From Dermatophagoides farinae (taxonomy: Eukaryota; Arthropoda; Arachnida; Sarcoptiformes; Pyroglyphidae), in assembly GCF_024713945.1 (NCBI RefSeq), contig NC_134684.1, positions 1,655,001 to 1,719,000 of the forward strand: 64,000 bases of DNA, read 5' to 3'. The notes beneath the pieces are model-generated. The model was not told the DNA's origin. It worked only from the letters and a program-made list of their open reading frames with translations, and made no database searches. Position numbers and translations under genes: made by a program. Below, one piece after another: positions 27,361-41,690 of this stretch. The first letter of the stretch is position 1; each line of letters begins with the position of its first letter.

Positions 27361-30300
27361 TCATTGGTACCATGGTTGTTTTCGTACCCATACCATTCGA
27401 ACACCACTATCGGTACGAATTTTAATCGATGCTGCTTCACAGGCACGAACCGTTTCTTTTACTGATTGCATTAGATTCTGTGCATTTCCAACCAACATTT
27501 CTGTGGCTTCTTGATCTTCTTGTGATCCTAGTGTGAAAATACAGATTTATTTTATTTTCATTTAGATTTATCATTTAATAAGAATAGTAACGGTAAAAAG
27601 AGAAGAGAAAACCAACCTTGAGCTCCGAGCAATGTAGCTTTTACTGTTGACAATATTCTTAATTGTGTACCTATGGTAGGTATTCTTTCACAAACTTGAA
27701 GAATATTCTATTTGAAATAAAAAATAAAATCATATTCATATCTTACAAGGGAAACAATTCTCATAATATAAATTACCGTTCTCATTCGTTTATCAGTACA
27801 AAGCTTAGCCTGATCTTTGGCTAATCGTGTAACTTCTTCGGACATTTCGGCAATTTGTTTGGCACAAGCAATTAAATCTTTTTTAGTACCCTGTCCACCA
27901 CACAATGTACTCAATCGAGCCATATGGATGGCCATCTTTTTAGCTGCTGCAATAATCTCATTTTCTTTGCTTGACCATTGTCGTACCTCCTGATGAAGAT
28001 CATGTGCAGCCATCTGAAAAGAATCGTTTTGTTTTAGTTTGAATAAGTATTGAAATACAATGATTTACCATAATCGGCTGATTAGGTTGTAAAGTAGGGA
28101 ACCTATCATCATATTCATCATCCGTTTCGATAACTGGAGGCGGTCGAGGTGGTGCAATATTGTTCACCTGTGGTGGTGGTGGTCTTGGTGGAGCATGTGG
28201 ATCTGGTGGAAATAAAAAAAAAATAGATTAGATCATACGAATCGAAAAGATTTTAAAAAGAATGATGATTAGCAAGAGGAAACAGAAATTTGAAATAATA
28301 AGGAATAAATAAGTATCATTGTGTCATAATCTTGAAGCAGATGCATAGATTTGGTAACAATCTACCTGAACGAGAACCAGGAACATAATTTGTATAATGA
28401 TGATGTTGATGATGATCAATTATCTGTGGTGATGGTTGATGAACTGGTGTTGGATGTATTTGAGGCGGTGGTGCCGTTTGTACCGGAACCATTCGAGGTA
28501 CTACAGGCTGCCTCGTTTCATCCGGTATAAAACCATCCAATGAAGAGAAAATATCTTTAAATTCATCATCGGAAATTGGTTTTGTCGATTTTATTGTATC
28601 GTCAAATTTGTTAAATTGTTCATCTGTTTGCCATTATGTGAGTGTGTGGGTGTGTGTGTGTAGGTGTGTGAATGTTAGCAATCGACAAACAGACAGACAG
28701 AAAAAGAAACATGGAAAGAATGAAAAAAATACAGAATGAAAAGAAAAAAGAATTTAAATATAGAAAAAGTTAGCAAAAAAGATTAGAGAAAGTATTTTTT
28801 AAAAAAAACATAGAAATCTTCTATCGTTGGAATACGTAAAAAACGAAACGAATACATTACCATCGATTGATAATTGACTCATCTGATCCGAAGTCATGTC
28901 TGGTGTTAATGAATGTTTCACATCAGATACACAGTTGATCAACTAATAGGGGAGAAAAAATTTGAACCAGAGGAATAAATTTTGAATAAAAGTCATCTTA
29001 CATGTTTGTTGGATTCTCTCCATCTACTGGCAGTAGGTGTATCATGAATATTCAAGGCAACATTTTTAGCATCCTGTACCATAGTGGTAATGGCTAGAAA
29101 ATGATTTTTGGATTTCATATAAATAAATGGATATTTGCAAAATTATTAAATGACTACTTACATCGTTGTAAATTATCAGCCGAACGATTTACATTCGATA
29201 TAAAGTTTGGATCTTCTGAATTATCGGCTTCTTGTTTAGCGACGCCAAGAACACGATTGGCCAAACGTGCAATGTTCGATGTATTTTCTACCATACCTTG
29301 TGGCTGTCGATTAGCGATTGAATTTTCACATAATGTTATATATTTTAATATTGCATCCTCTAAATCAGATGAAATAGACAAAAAAAAAATAAAATGATAA
29401 TTCCAAAATGAATGGCAAACATAGTAACGTACCTGAGGCATTGACAAAACTAACACTGTCAACCGCTTCATCCACCATATTTCTAAGTCGTTCTAAATTT
29501 TCCTGATATTGTGATTTAAGATTTTCAAAATGTTCATCCGCTGATTTATTATCCGGATGCGTGAAACGAATTCGACCAGCACTGATCAATTGTGGTGTAA
29601 GACTTTCGATTTGATTCGAATAATTCATCAGACCTTCAGCTAGTCGTTTATTTTTGGCCAAACCAGCACCAACATTTCGTGCAGTGTTTGCAACTCGTTG
29701 CGAAAATTGACTTAGATTATTAGCCTTTTCCTGGAAATTATTTTCTCGATTCGGTGTTCCTTCAGCCATATGAACAGCATCAGTGAATTGTTTCAATGGT
29801 GTTACAATATCGATAAAATCATCAACCACACGTGTAATCAATGCTTGTTCAATCATTTTGTTCAATTCACGAAGTTTTAGCTTAAGTTTGCGTGCTAATT
29901 CTTGAGCTTGTGGTGTATGGCCAAGTCCACGTCGACAAAGATCTTCCAATTGTTTTTGAAGCATTTCTACCTGATTACAAAGATTATAAAGATCTTCACG
30001 TTGAGCCGGATTACAACTTTGACCAATTTTGCGACCATCTTGCACTAAAGCTTTGATTGCCTGTGATCCGATGCCTTTATCATCGAAACTCAAATTGGAA
30101 AGCCATTTAGAGGCCTGATCAACGCGACCAGAAACCGTGTGTGCTGGACCTTGAATTCCGCTTCGTTCTAAATTTTGTATGGCTCTATTGACAAGATTGC
30201 TTAGATTTTTCAACTGATTATTAATACTATGGCCAAGTGATTGCGCTTGAGGAGTGGCAATTTTACCCTCATCTCTAAGTTCACATAACGCATTAGTCAT

Positions 30301-31912
30301 TGATTCAATATCGTTGGCAGATTTTCGAATTGGATCCTTATCCTCCGGCAACACCAGATCGGAAATTCGTCGTGCATTCTCTATAATTGATCGTACAGAT
30401 TTCTCACCCACACCACCAGTCATCGCGGTCGGATCTTCTAGCCAATCATGTGCGGGAGCTAATTTGCTCAAAATAGCATTGTAAGCTTTCTTCAAACGAG
30501 TAAGATCATCAGCCTCCCACTCATCTTCATCATAAGTGGTAAGCTGTAAAACTCGTATAATTTCATTGATTTCATCTGTCATTCGATGTACGAGATAATT
30601 ACGATTTTCTGCCGCTTCATGTTCGGTTTTTCCTTGCGCAACTAATTGCACATAAATTTTCATTGCACAAATCAATACCGGCGCCAACGTTTTGATTGAT
30701 TCTAATGAACGGCTAAGCATTTCACGATGTACTTGATGTGTTAATTCTTTTTCACGATAATCAACATCACGTGATACTTTAGTTAAACATGGACTTAGAT
30801 CTTTAACAAATTGTACAAGATCTTCCATCGAATCAATTACTTCGGCAACGGCTAAATAATCAAGAACTTTTTTACATTCTCGAATAATTTTACGAACTTC
30901 GGATTCATCGAAACATGTCAGAAGCAATGAAGTTCCCTGTAGAATACCTCTTGAACCTTCGATCAATTTTTTTCTAGCTGGTTGTGAATATGGATCAATT
31001 TTTAACATTGCAGATGCTTCTTCCAATAAATGTGATGCACGTTCAACACGTTGTAATGATGCAGGCATATCTTGTCGTAGTATCTGATCATTGCTTGAAT
31101 TGATTGTATCTCGTCCTACCTAAATCGATTAATACAAACAGACAAGCCAACGCATGTTTTATATGAATAATAAAATGAATGATGATTATGTAAATTAATT
31201 GAATATATACCTTAACCAGATTTGCCACTGCTTTGCTAACACCTTGAACTGGTCGTTCCAGATCTGGCATTGCATTTCCATCTTCAGCTTCTTCATGTAG
31301 TATGACTAAACGTGAAACCTTTGAAAAAAAAATATAGAAAATATATAAATTCAGTGTTAAATTAGCCGTGAATCAGATTCTTTTTTTTCAACAACAATAA
31401 CAAACATTTTCAGTTTGTTTTGTTTGAACAAAATTTATGAATTTTTTTTTTGTTTAAAAAATTCATTCATGTCATTTTAAACAAAATTTATTCTGATTTG
31501 AATGTTTTTTAGGTGAATTTTTAGGTTTATGGCTGCCAAAATTCTAAAACATCATCCATCTTTTTTTTACTATGAAAGAATGACTTTCTTTTTGTGTATA
31601 TGAGTGAATTCTTGTGTTGTGTATGTGAGAGAGAGAGAGAATAAAAATAGAATCATGCTTGTGGTGTGGAATTTTTTTTTTCGTGTCAAACACAAACAAA
31701 ATTGTGCATATCAAAAGATTTGAATTAAATAGAAAAAAAAATAATGTTCACACACATACTACAATAATATAAATAGGAAGATTTGTGTAAAATTTTTGTA
31801 TTTTTTTTTAAAAAAAAAAAAAAAAAAAAACACGAAGCTCCTCATGAATACATACCTGTTGTGCTACTGGTTCCAAAATACCAGCAATTGTTTTGGTATG
31901 AAATGTTGGCAT
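27361..31912 (-). CDS. Vinc: Vinculin
   Basis: Actin-binding adaptor of focal adhesions and adherens junctions that binds talin or alpha-catenin by its head and F-actin by its tail. Eleven exons (31856-31912, 31211-31318, 29433-31119, 29162-29359, 29002-29093, 28861-28942, 28366-28623, 28069-28202, 27777-28013, 27617-27707, 27361-27527) join to 1036 residues, near the human 1066. The N-terminus [19 protein letters not shown] matches the talin-binding D1 domain. Repeated head helical bundles follow. The Pro-rich hinge ([19 protein letters not shown]) is preceded by an extra acidic/His-rich segment with [16 protein letters not shown]. The tail has [18 protein letters not shown] and [19 protein letters not shown], and ends [10 protein letters not shown], as in vertebrates. 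The hinge exons 28366-28623 and 28861-28942 are the most divergent part and may be alternatively spliced. Confidence 0.96.
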
Positions 31913-34192
31913 TGTTGATTGGATGTAGGAATTTTTGAAACAAAAAAAAACAAACAAAATTAATGATGACAATTGTTGATGCCGAACTTTGTTGTTGTTG
32001 TTGTTGTTGATTAGTGATGAATTTATTTCAAAAAAAAAAAAATTTTCACACATTAAACATCATCATCATTGATCGTTGAAGTTATCGGATTCAAATTCAA
32101 ATTTGAAATTTTTTTTCTGGATGATGGAAAAATTAAAAGTATTATTATTGATGAATGAATAGCAGACACATGTAAAACATTCGAATCTATTTTGTTGATC
32201 ACTGCTCAATGTCTTGATTGCTACTCAAACACACATTATGATGAGGATTATTCATCACTAATAATAATAATAATAAATACCCAAAACAAACACACAAACT
32301 AAACCAAAAAAAAAAAAAACTTTATTCCTTCAACCCAAAAGAGACACCACGATGATGATCATTCGGTGTTTTTTGGAGAAATGAACAATTCACACATAAA
32401 CACACACAGGCACACATATACACATTAACTTACTAACTTCTGACTGACTTGACTGATACTTTCACTCTCTCTTTCTCTCCGTGCTAGCTATTTTTTTTTT
32501 TTTGTTTGCCCAATTCTTTTGATGCAATACACATTCACACTAGTTGGATTGTGTGGTCGCTATATGAGTCGTCGTTGTTGCTCATCATCATCATCATCAT
32601 CAAATGGTGATGATAAACTGGTGAATGCAATTTTTCAAACATCTTTGAATAATAATAAATGAATGGATGGATTATATTCTATAGTAATATACTTCGTATA
32701 TATGCCATCGATGTCGCCGGCCCGTATGTCGTTGCCGTTGCCGTTGTCGTTGTCAATGGCGTCATTAAATGTAAATATATAAAGTGGATATATAGAAAAT
32801 GATAACTGTATTATTATTATTATTATTATCGAATCTTTGAATATCACATACATCTGTCGTCTGTAAAAACTTTGTCGAACAGACACGCCTGTGATCATCA
32901 TCATCATCATCATCATCATCATTTTTTTTTGTAAATTGGCAATATTTATTTTTTTGTTTCAATACAATTTAAATCAATCTATTTTAGTCAATTTAATAAG
33001 CAATTTATCAATTGTTCATTGTTAAAGGTCAATGTTGTCATTGTCATATATAAAAATAATTGTATTTCCGTTTCCGGTTGGTTTTGGTGAAAAAAACCAA
33101 CAACAACAACAACAAATTAATTCGGATTATTACAAAATTCAATGTGGAAATGTTTACAAACATCAGAACATTGAAAACATTAGAGAATCAAATACCGAAT
33201 GTGCGTGTGTGTGTGTGTGTGTTTTCGGGCTATTTAATTCACGTCTATGTTAGTCAACATATCTTCTGGCAACAGGCCATCGGTATGAAAAAAAAAAAAA
33301 AATAAATTTCCATCAATCTCTCTTTCTCTCTCTCTAGTTTTTTTTTAAATTCTCATCATCAAGATCATCTTTTACCCAAAAATAAGCTAAATGGAAAAAC
33401 ATACACTTATGGTAGTGAACAAAATTTTCCCAACTTGGAAATTATTGTACAACACACAGTATTAATACCAGAATTTGGTTCGAAAAAAACAACAACAACA
33501 ACAACGATGATGATGATGAAAAACAAAAACATTGCAGCTTTAATGGTAGTTATTAAAATAGTGATATGAACAGCATTCACATTCGAATTTCAAAACATTT
33601 TAGTGTTATTTGATTCTGTCTATGCGTGTGTGTGTGTATTCTTTTTTTTCTGTTGACTAAAAATATCTTTACACATATATATATTCACCATATGCAAAGT
33701 TACCTCGAATCAACCATTTTGGATGATCATCACGATTTCTCCATACAAGCTTGTGTCTGTGTGTGTGTGTTTTCTGGTTAAACGTAGGCGTCATACAAAC
33801 ACATCAACAAATGAATCAAATTGAATGAATGAATGAATGAAAATTGTCATTATCTTTTGGTTCCGGTGCCAAAAAAAAGACACTATAGTCAAGTGAAAAA
33901 AAATAATCCAATGTCCTTGTTGTTTTCTATGTTTTATTAATATGAAAAAAAAATTTCAAAAAAAAAAAAAGATTGGGTGATAAAAAAAATCATGAAAATG
34001 ATAAAACGAACGTCTGTTCAACGAAGATATCGAAAAATTGATCTGAGGTAAAAATACAATTAATCATAAGTAATGAAAAAAAGTTTTTGTGTGTGTGTGT
34101 GTGTGTGTAATTAGAAAAGACAATTCACAGTAAAAAAAAAACAATTGCAGAAGGAAAAAAAATAATAAACATTCATTATGATAATATATATG
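31913..34192. other. Vinculin 5' flank and nompA 3' flank
   Basis: No credible gene is seen in 2.3 kb. It is full of simple repeats: poly-A/T runs, CA repeats (about 32395-32420), ATC runs (32582-32602 and 32896-32921), AAT runs (about 32810-32829) and TG runs (33204-33221, 33757-33769, 34087-34108). The left end probably holds the vinculin promoter and 5' UTR, and the right end the nompA 3' UTR. Confidence 0.5.
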
Positions 34193-37100
34193 TTAATCAT
34201 AATTAACAGCAATGGTTGTCTTATTAATCTGATCTTTGTTAACCATTAAACTTTGTAAACTTCGTGATCGTTCTATATTTGATATATGACCATTACAAGT
34301 GGTGTTTAGATTGTTATAGATTTGATCATCATTTATATATGAAACCGATGGTGATGATAATGGAGTAGATGTATGATAAGTTCGTTGCAATTGATGATGG
34401 CCATATAGACCATTTAATAATGAAGGTTTCATCGGTGGTGATGTAATAGAAAATGGCCTACAATGATGATGTTGCTTTCTAAATAATGATGACATTCGTT
34501 GCCATCCATTAGACATCCATCCAGTAACGCCATCATTTTCTACAATGATTCGTTTATTATTCTAAACATTAATGGAAAAAAAAAGACAACAATATTATTT
34601 TTAGGATTATAGTGGGTTTATTATTGCTTGCCTTTTCATTTTCATCTTCATATTTAAATTTCATCCATTTGGCCAACATACAATATGGTAGTATGATTAT
34701 GAATAGAATGAAAAACATTACTGTGAATATAAACAGGATATAGTAGGCAGTTTTATCGATGCACATTTTATCAATAGCAATGGCATTGGACGAGATAGTT
34801 GACTGTTCCGTTAATGATGGTCGTCGTAACATTTCAGGTTCTGGTACATCTTCCGGTGATAGATACACACGTAATAGCTCATGAACTTCTTCCTCATCTT
34901 GATTCGTTTGTTGTTGTTGTTGGTAATTCTTGTTTGAAGAATTTTTTTGTTTCAAACGTTTGTTTGGTTGTTCAACAGTCACATTTGAAATCGATCTTCG
35001 TTTACGTCCCCATGATGGAAAATCCATATAAGAATTTGAAACTGCACCACCTTTAACTGAACTAGATCCTCCTCCTCCACCACCTCGATTTCTTTCCTTA
35101 CAAATGACCGGTTCACATGGTCCTTTACATGTACGAACAGTGGCCTGGAATACAAGGAAATTCGAATCCGGTATTTTAAAGGCATAAAATTCCGCTTCTA
35201 AAGCTCCATCCGGTGTTTTATGTAATTCTGGAAATACGTACAGATCAACTGGACAACTATCGAAAACAATCAAAATCAAAATTAGTTTTTAGAGAATAAA
35301 AAAAACACATACCCTCTTGAATCAATAAGTAAAACTTGTCGCCCGGTATATGGATCTTTGGCAATGACATTAGTAGCAAAAATATCATTATAATAACCAT
35401 TGAAACGATCTATAAATAGGAATTGTTAATTGATCAATTAATATTAAAATATTGAAAACTAGACTCACATTGATTACGAGCTTCCAATCGGAATGTTAAT
35501 AAATCTCCAACAACGATAGTATTGGTTGGTGTTCCTCGATAAAGTATTCGTAAAACAATGTTTGATGTTAATACATTTTGTGCTGGTAAATGTTCAATTT
35601 GCATCGGATGTCGTCCATCAGTTTTTGTATCCAGATAATTTGATGTGACTACAGCTTCTCCCGGTCCGGAAATATAACAGGTTAAATTGTATTTTTTATC
35701 ACGGCTTGTTTGAACATAATCATTAAATTGTACAACAACAATATTGGTCATTGCATCTGGATTGATTTGTTGTGTACCGCAACGTGGAAAGCCATTTGGT
35801 TTGCTTATTTTCAATACACTGGTTGTGCCACCATTACCGTCGAAAAAACATGAATCATAAAATCCATATGTATAGATACGGCCATAGAAACCATCAGGTG
35901 TTTTTAGTTTCAGTTCCATACCATCAGGTGAACAAGTTTGTAACACTTCGAAACAATCCATACCATTACCAACGACTGCATTAGGCTGATGACTTTCATC
36001 TCGTTCATAATAATCAAATTGTGTATTATGTTCAAAATGATTTGTATCTTCCAATTTAAATTTTTTCGTATCCACGCTGCTCAATTCACAATTGTCCGGA
36101 AAAAATGGCCGAAAATTAAATGATTTACAAATGAAATCTTTTGTTTCTACACAATAACGTTCACATTCTTCAAGACGTTCTGCACGGGCTACCTTATAAA
36201 TGTGTTTACTTTTTAGACGAGAACTTAAACCCATTTTTCGAAATGATACCATTGTTATTTCGGTATTAGTACAACCAGGACTAGTGATACTATTCTGGCC
36301 GGACATTGATCCTTTTGTTGAGCCAGGTAACAAATGTCCATAGCGATCATAAGAAATCTGTTGTTGCTGTTGTGCTGGAAACATATAATGCTCGCGATTA
36401 GGGCTTGAAGGAATAGATGCTGTCGAAGTAATCTGATGTTGATGTATTCCTGCAAACGGTGCTTGAATGTATGGACTACGACCAGTATAAGGCATGTAAG
36501 AGGTATAATTAGTGTAAGTGTTTCCAATAGGATGACCACCAGATATGATGCCATTATTTTGAATTCGAGGCATCGAATATCCACCTCCTTTTGTTCGAAA
36601 TGTTTGTCCTGGATAATGCATGGATATACGTTGTTTAAACTCATTGGGAGCCATGATAATTGATTGATTGGAACCACCAGCTCTATTAATAGTTGGATGA
36701 TTATTTTTTAAGTTCGAAGCTGATTGTTGGTGCGATCGTGATGATGGCGTTGGTGAAGTTCTCAAACCAGTGCCATTTGGATGCGATAGTCGCTGCTGTT
36801 GAATTGTATAGATCTGAGTATCGGGATTACTCGGTACTGGATAGATTTGAGATTGAATTGATTGCACATCATGTGAAATGTCATCTGCTGGTTGTCTTCG
36901 TTGTTCTACATGATATGTATAGGTTGGTGATGGATATGCGATCTGATTCCGATACATATCTGTCGAAGATTGAACATCATATCCTGGTTGTGATGATTGA
37001 ATACCACTGCCATAAGTTGACAAAACTCGATAGCTTGATGCACCATTTGATTGAATTGGCATTTGAGATCTGTAACCTATCTGATTTAATGTGGGAGTTC

Positions 37101-40004
37101 TATAATGACTACTATGAGATTGCTGATAAACGTAAGTAGACGGAGGATATATCCCATTATAAATAGATGGTTGAATGACATTACCGATGTTATGATGATT
37201 TGGCATCGGTTGATTAGGCAATGATCGAGGATCAAATTGAATTGCATTATCGTTGTTATTATGTTTTGGATTGTATGTGGTAAATTCTGATTCTTGTTGC
37301 TGAGGAACATTGAATATTGATGGGTTACCATCCGGTTTTGGAGTACCGGGATAAATTTGATTATTTTGATCACCATTCGATGATGTTCGACTATCCACAA
37401 ATGTTCGTGAATCTGGCTGAGCCTGAGTATGATGATGAATTTCATAATTGGGATCTAATTGAAATTTATTAATTAGATTTATTTGTATTGTTATAGATGG
37501 CTCACCATAATTGATTGTTGAAAATCTTTGATTCGATTTCATTCGATCGAATCCTGGTTTCGAAGGTTGTGACATTGGATAAATTTCATTCACACGATCA
37601 TATCCATCAATTTCTGGTTGCTGTTTTTGTTCAATATGGAACGTATACGCAGGAGTCGGATGTATCTGACTATTTGGTTGCTGTGGCGATGTTGATGACG
37701 ATGATGATGATGATGATGATGATGGCCGAACATTATTGGTATTATAGGCGAATCCACCACGATGATGATTACGATCTCGAGCACGATCAACAGGTAGAAT
37801 GAAATTTTTATAATTACCTGGTTGTGAATAGCTTGTTTCGATTGAATCCTGAACACCATTAGATCCGTTATGTGATTGATTGTGTGGTTCATCATCTATG
37901 CAACAGAGGAAAAAAAAACACAAAATGAATATATGAAAAAAATGAATTTCAAAATCAAACATGCAGCAAATAACAAAAAAAGAGATGAAAGTATGATAAA
38001 AACCATAATAATACACGATGCAATTCATTCATTAAATAAATCATCATTCTGTTGAACAACTAATCAATGACTAATGCACTTACTCCACATGAATTGATAA
38101 TAATCGAATAATTCATCATCAATGAGTGCATCATTATCAGCAGGTGAGATAGGTCCAACTACTGACCGAGTACTAAAACGACAGATTTGTTGTACATGTG
38201 AATATTCGATTGAACGACAATTGTGGCCAAATTTTTTCAAACAATCCGTTAGACAATCATAAAAATTTCTTGTATACGTTTCCATTTGATGTCGTCCACG
38301 TAATCTTTTATGTCGATAACATTCGAGTGTTTTGTTATCTAATTCTTTATCTGATGAACAATTTATACAATATATATGGATCGAATAGATTCATCGTGAT
38401 ACATTGAAAGAAAAGATTTCATTATAATTTTATTAATTACCTTTATCATCGGTTGAACAGAGTACACGATAAAGATTTCCATTAGAAGTAATGAAATTCA
38501 TTTCGGTTTCAGTTGAATTACCGACCAGATTTGTTGGATCTTCATCATAAAGAATACATTGTTCGCTTGGTTCATCGAACATGAATGAACGGCAAACAAA
38601 ACCATATTTATCTAAACTTTCCAAACAAGAAGTTGAACAATTATTCATCGATGATGTGACTATTGAATGTTTTTCATATTTTGAATCCAATTGTTTTTGA
38701 TTTTCGCTGATCAATATGTTCCATTTACACATTTCATTATCTGCACATTTGATTCGATTAAATAAATTGTTTGATGATTAAAAGCTATTATTAGATAGAT
38801 ATATTGACACTTACTTTTCAGACACATATTCTCCAAATATTCATATTGAACATCTGATTTAAATTCCGATGGTGCAACATGTCGATTCGATGGGCTAAGA
38901 TGACATTTATTCGTCATGGACATGAAACTAGCCGATCTACAAGTGAAATCTCGTTCAATCAGACATTTATTTTCACATTCATTTTTATTCTGTACGGTAA
39001 ATTCTTTTCCATGTTTATCATCAATTAATTTGTATGAAGGTATTTTCTCAAATACAAACGGTCGATTAGGACAATTTTTATTTATGTGTTGAGCTAGAAA
39101 TTGTTTTAATTTTGAAAATATTTCATATTCAACAACAACAACAACAGAAAAAAATATTTACCCGAAAGACAAATTTTGTCAAATTGCCAAACAGAACCAT
39201 GATTATCGGAAATATCATCCCAATTGATTGTTCCATTTGCCTTATTGTACAATACACAGCTAGATTGATCATATTGAGCCAGAAATCTGCCTTTTATTTC
39301 ACCAACATTTTTTGGTGTTCGTTTCTATTGATTTAATCGACAAAAAATACGGTAAATCTCAAATCTCAAACAACAACAACAACAAAAATCAACACATACA
39401 CGAACATTCGATTGTCTATCATCTGTACGTTTGCCTGGAAGAAAATCAAAACGGCTACAAGTGCCAATCTTGTTTACACGATCTTCCAGACAATGATGGA
39501 AACATTCTTCTAAAACTTTTAATGGCGGTACGTTTTTACGTGTAATCTATATAAATATTGATTTTTTTAATGATAAATATAAATTTCAATCATAGATCAT
39601 TGCAAATATGATAATCTTACAATTTCATATTGAGAATCATTCGAAAATAATTCGCCCGTTACTGGGGACTGAAATGAATTCACTGAAACCTTTTCAAACA
39701 CTATTTTACCTTCACCATTATTACAGATTTGGGCTTTTAATTATTTTTTTTGATTTTTAATAATCGATGTTGATGATGGAAAGACACAAACAAGAAAGAA
39801 AGAAATAGAAACAAAAAAAAACCAATCAAATTGATGTATTAATGGCACAGAAAATTTTATCAATCATATACCTTCGGTCAGAATTCGTAATGCAGCTAAA
39901 AATGAAACTAATGGAACCATTATTGTCGTTGTTTTTATTCTATAATTCACTGATAATGATGATAATGATGATGATGATGTTAATTTTGAATCATTTAAAA
40001 ACAT
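34193..40004 (-). CDS. nompA: NompA-like PAN and zona pellucida domain transmembrane protein
   Basis: In flies NompA forms the extracellular cap that ties sensory dendrites to cuticle. Eleven exons (39872-40004, 39621-39733, 39400-39546, 39162-39324, 38815-39093, 38441-38740, 38084-38350, 35469-37895, 35313-35409, 34632-35256, 34193-34561) give 1639 residues. A signal peptide (IMVPLVSFLAALRIL) leads to four Cys-rich PAN/apple modules, with CFHHCLE, CENKCLIERDFTCRSA, CSTSCLESLDKYGFVCRS and CLTDCLKKFGHNCRS. A Gln/Pro/Ser/Tyr-rich linker of about 550 residues follows, then a fifth PAN (CERYCVETKDFICKSFNF) and a ZP domain starting MDCFEVLQTCSPDGMELKL. A furin-type GRKRRS site and a membrane span (YYILFIFTVMFFILFIIILP) complete the ZP-protein plan. 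The last intron uses a GC donor (GCAAGC). Five PAN plus ZP fits NompA better than other fly ZP proteins, which usually have two. Orthology is likely but not proven. Confidence 0.87.
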
Positions 40005-41690
40005 TTTATTATCAACCAAAAATGATCGATTAATGTTGCCGATGATGATGTTGGAATCTTCAATGGATCATTCATAATGATGGAATATATCAACTGTTAG
40101 ACAACGAAATAAATTCATCAACAAAAAAAAAACAAACGAACAAATCAGCGATGATGATGATGGATAAGTAATGGCAGTGAAAAAAAATCAAACAAACAAA
40201 CAACAACAACAAGTGTTTGCGAAGGTGATATTCAAATTATAATTTATGGAAAGAATTATAGAATGTCCCAAAACTGCAAATATGTAATTGTGAATCAAAA
40301 ATTATTTATGAAAGTGATGACCATCATTCACATTCACCATAATCTACTAAATGAATCAGTTAGTCGTTGTTGTTGTTGTTGTTGTTTGAATCCTCCTCCC
40401 TTGTTTGAATTTATTTATTTTTCTCTGGTAAATTCTGGTAGCCATTTTTGGACATTTTTTTTCTGAAAAAAATTCTCTTTTTTTTATATTTTATCTCAAT
40501 TAGCATAAATTGGTGGCCATGTTTTTTGTTGTTGTATTATAATGAATGGATTGGTCATCCATGCATATATCTTTTGTTCGTTTAATGTATATCGAGATCA
40601 TCTGTGAGACGTTTTTTTTCAAATAGAAATTGAATTGAATGAATACAAAATAACCTAAATGGTTTTTTTTTGGAATAAACACAATGATGATGATAAACTA
40701 ACAACAACAACAACAACAACAACAAATCTGTCGAATAACCTTAACCAAATGAAAATAACGGCATACAAATATATTTTTGTCATTTATGATGCTACTATAG
40801 TATTATCATCATAATATATGCGGCTTTTGTTGTAATCAGTTCCGGTTTTATTATTCATTCATTCATTCATTCATTGTCCAGACACATCCTTGGATGCGCC
40901 CAAAATGTTTTTTTATTTCCATATGACATTTCAACATTTTATTTATGTGTATGTATAATGTGAATAATGAGCAAATGATCAGCCAACCGATCAGTATTGG
41001 CCAGCCAAAGTTAGCCATTAGATCGAATAAATGAATAACCGAATTTGACAACATTTTTTGGCTGACACTGATTTTTTTGTTTTGTTTTGATGGTTCTATG
41101 TTTTCAAATCTGATTATAAATACATGGCCATGCATCCGATATATTCATCATCATCACCATGGACATTAAAGATCTATTATCCCCCTTTGAGCACACAATG
41201 GCATTCGTTTTTTTATTTGTTTGTGTGTGTTGGTAGTAAAAGGTGATAAAACGAAATGTTTTTTTTTCGATTTAAAAAAAAGGAGGTTACTAATAATATA
41301 ATAATGACAAATAATTCAAACAGACAAGAAAATGATAATCGAACCGAAAAAAAAATTTGGTCATTTTTTATAACAACAACAAAAAACATCAAATCATTCG
41401 AATAATGATGAATTGATACCGGAAATAAATCAAACGCACACATACACACAATGATGGGTTTTCAATATACATCACATACGCTTTTGACATTGAACGCGAA
41501 AAAAAACAAATTGAGGAAATGAAAAAAAAAATTCTGTAACTAAAAAATGAAAAAAATGACCAATTCACTACGCTTTATCTCACGCTATATCTACATCACG
41601 CACATACATCAATAGACAAGGTCAAATTAGATTTAAAATTTTTTTTTTTAATTATTCAAATCATCATCATCATCATCATTAATTCATAAT
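40005..41690. other. nompA 5' flank and SNX14 3' flank
   Basis: Mostly AT-rich with simple repeats: GTT run 40364-40385, CAA run 40704-40724, CATT run 40854-40875. One minus-strand frame at 40863-41135 (90 codons) stands out from pure simple sequence because it encodes a single hydrophobic span (FGWPILIGWLIICSLFTLYI) with a basic tail. I cannot support it as a gene. Confidence 0.4.
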
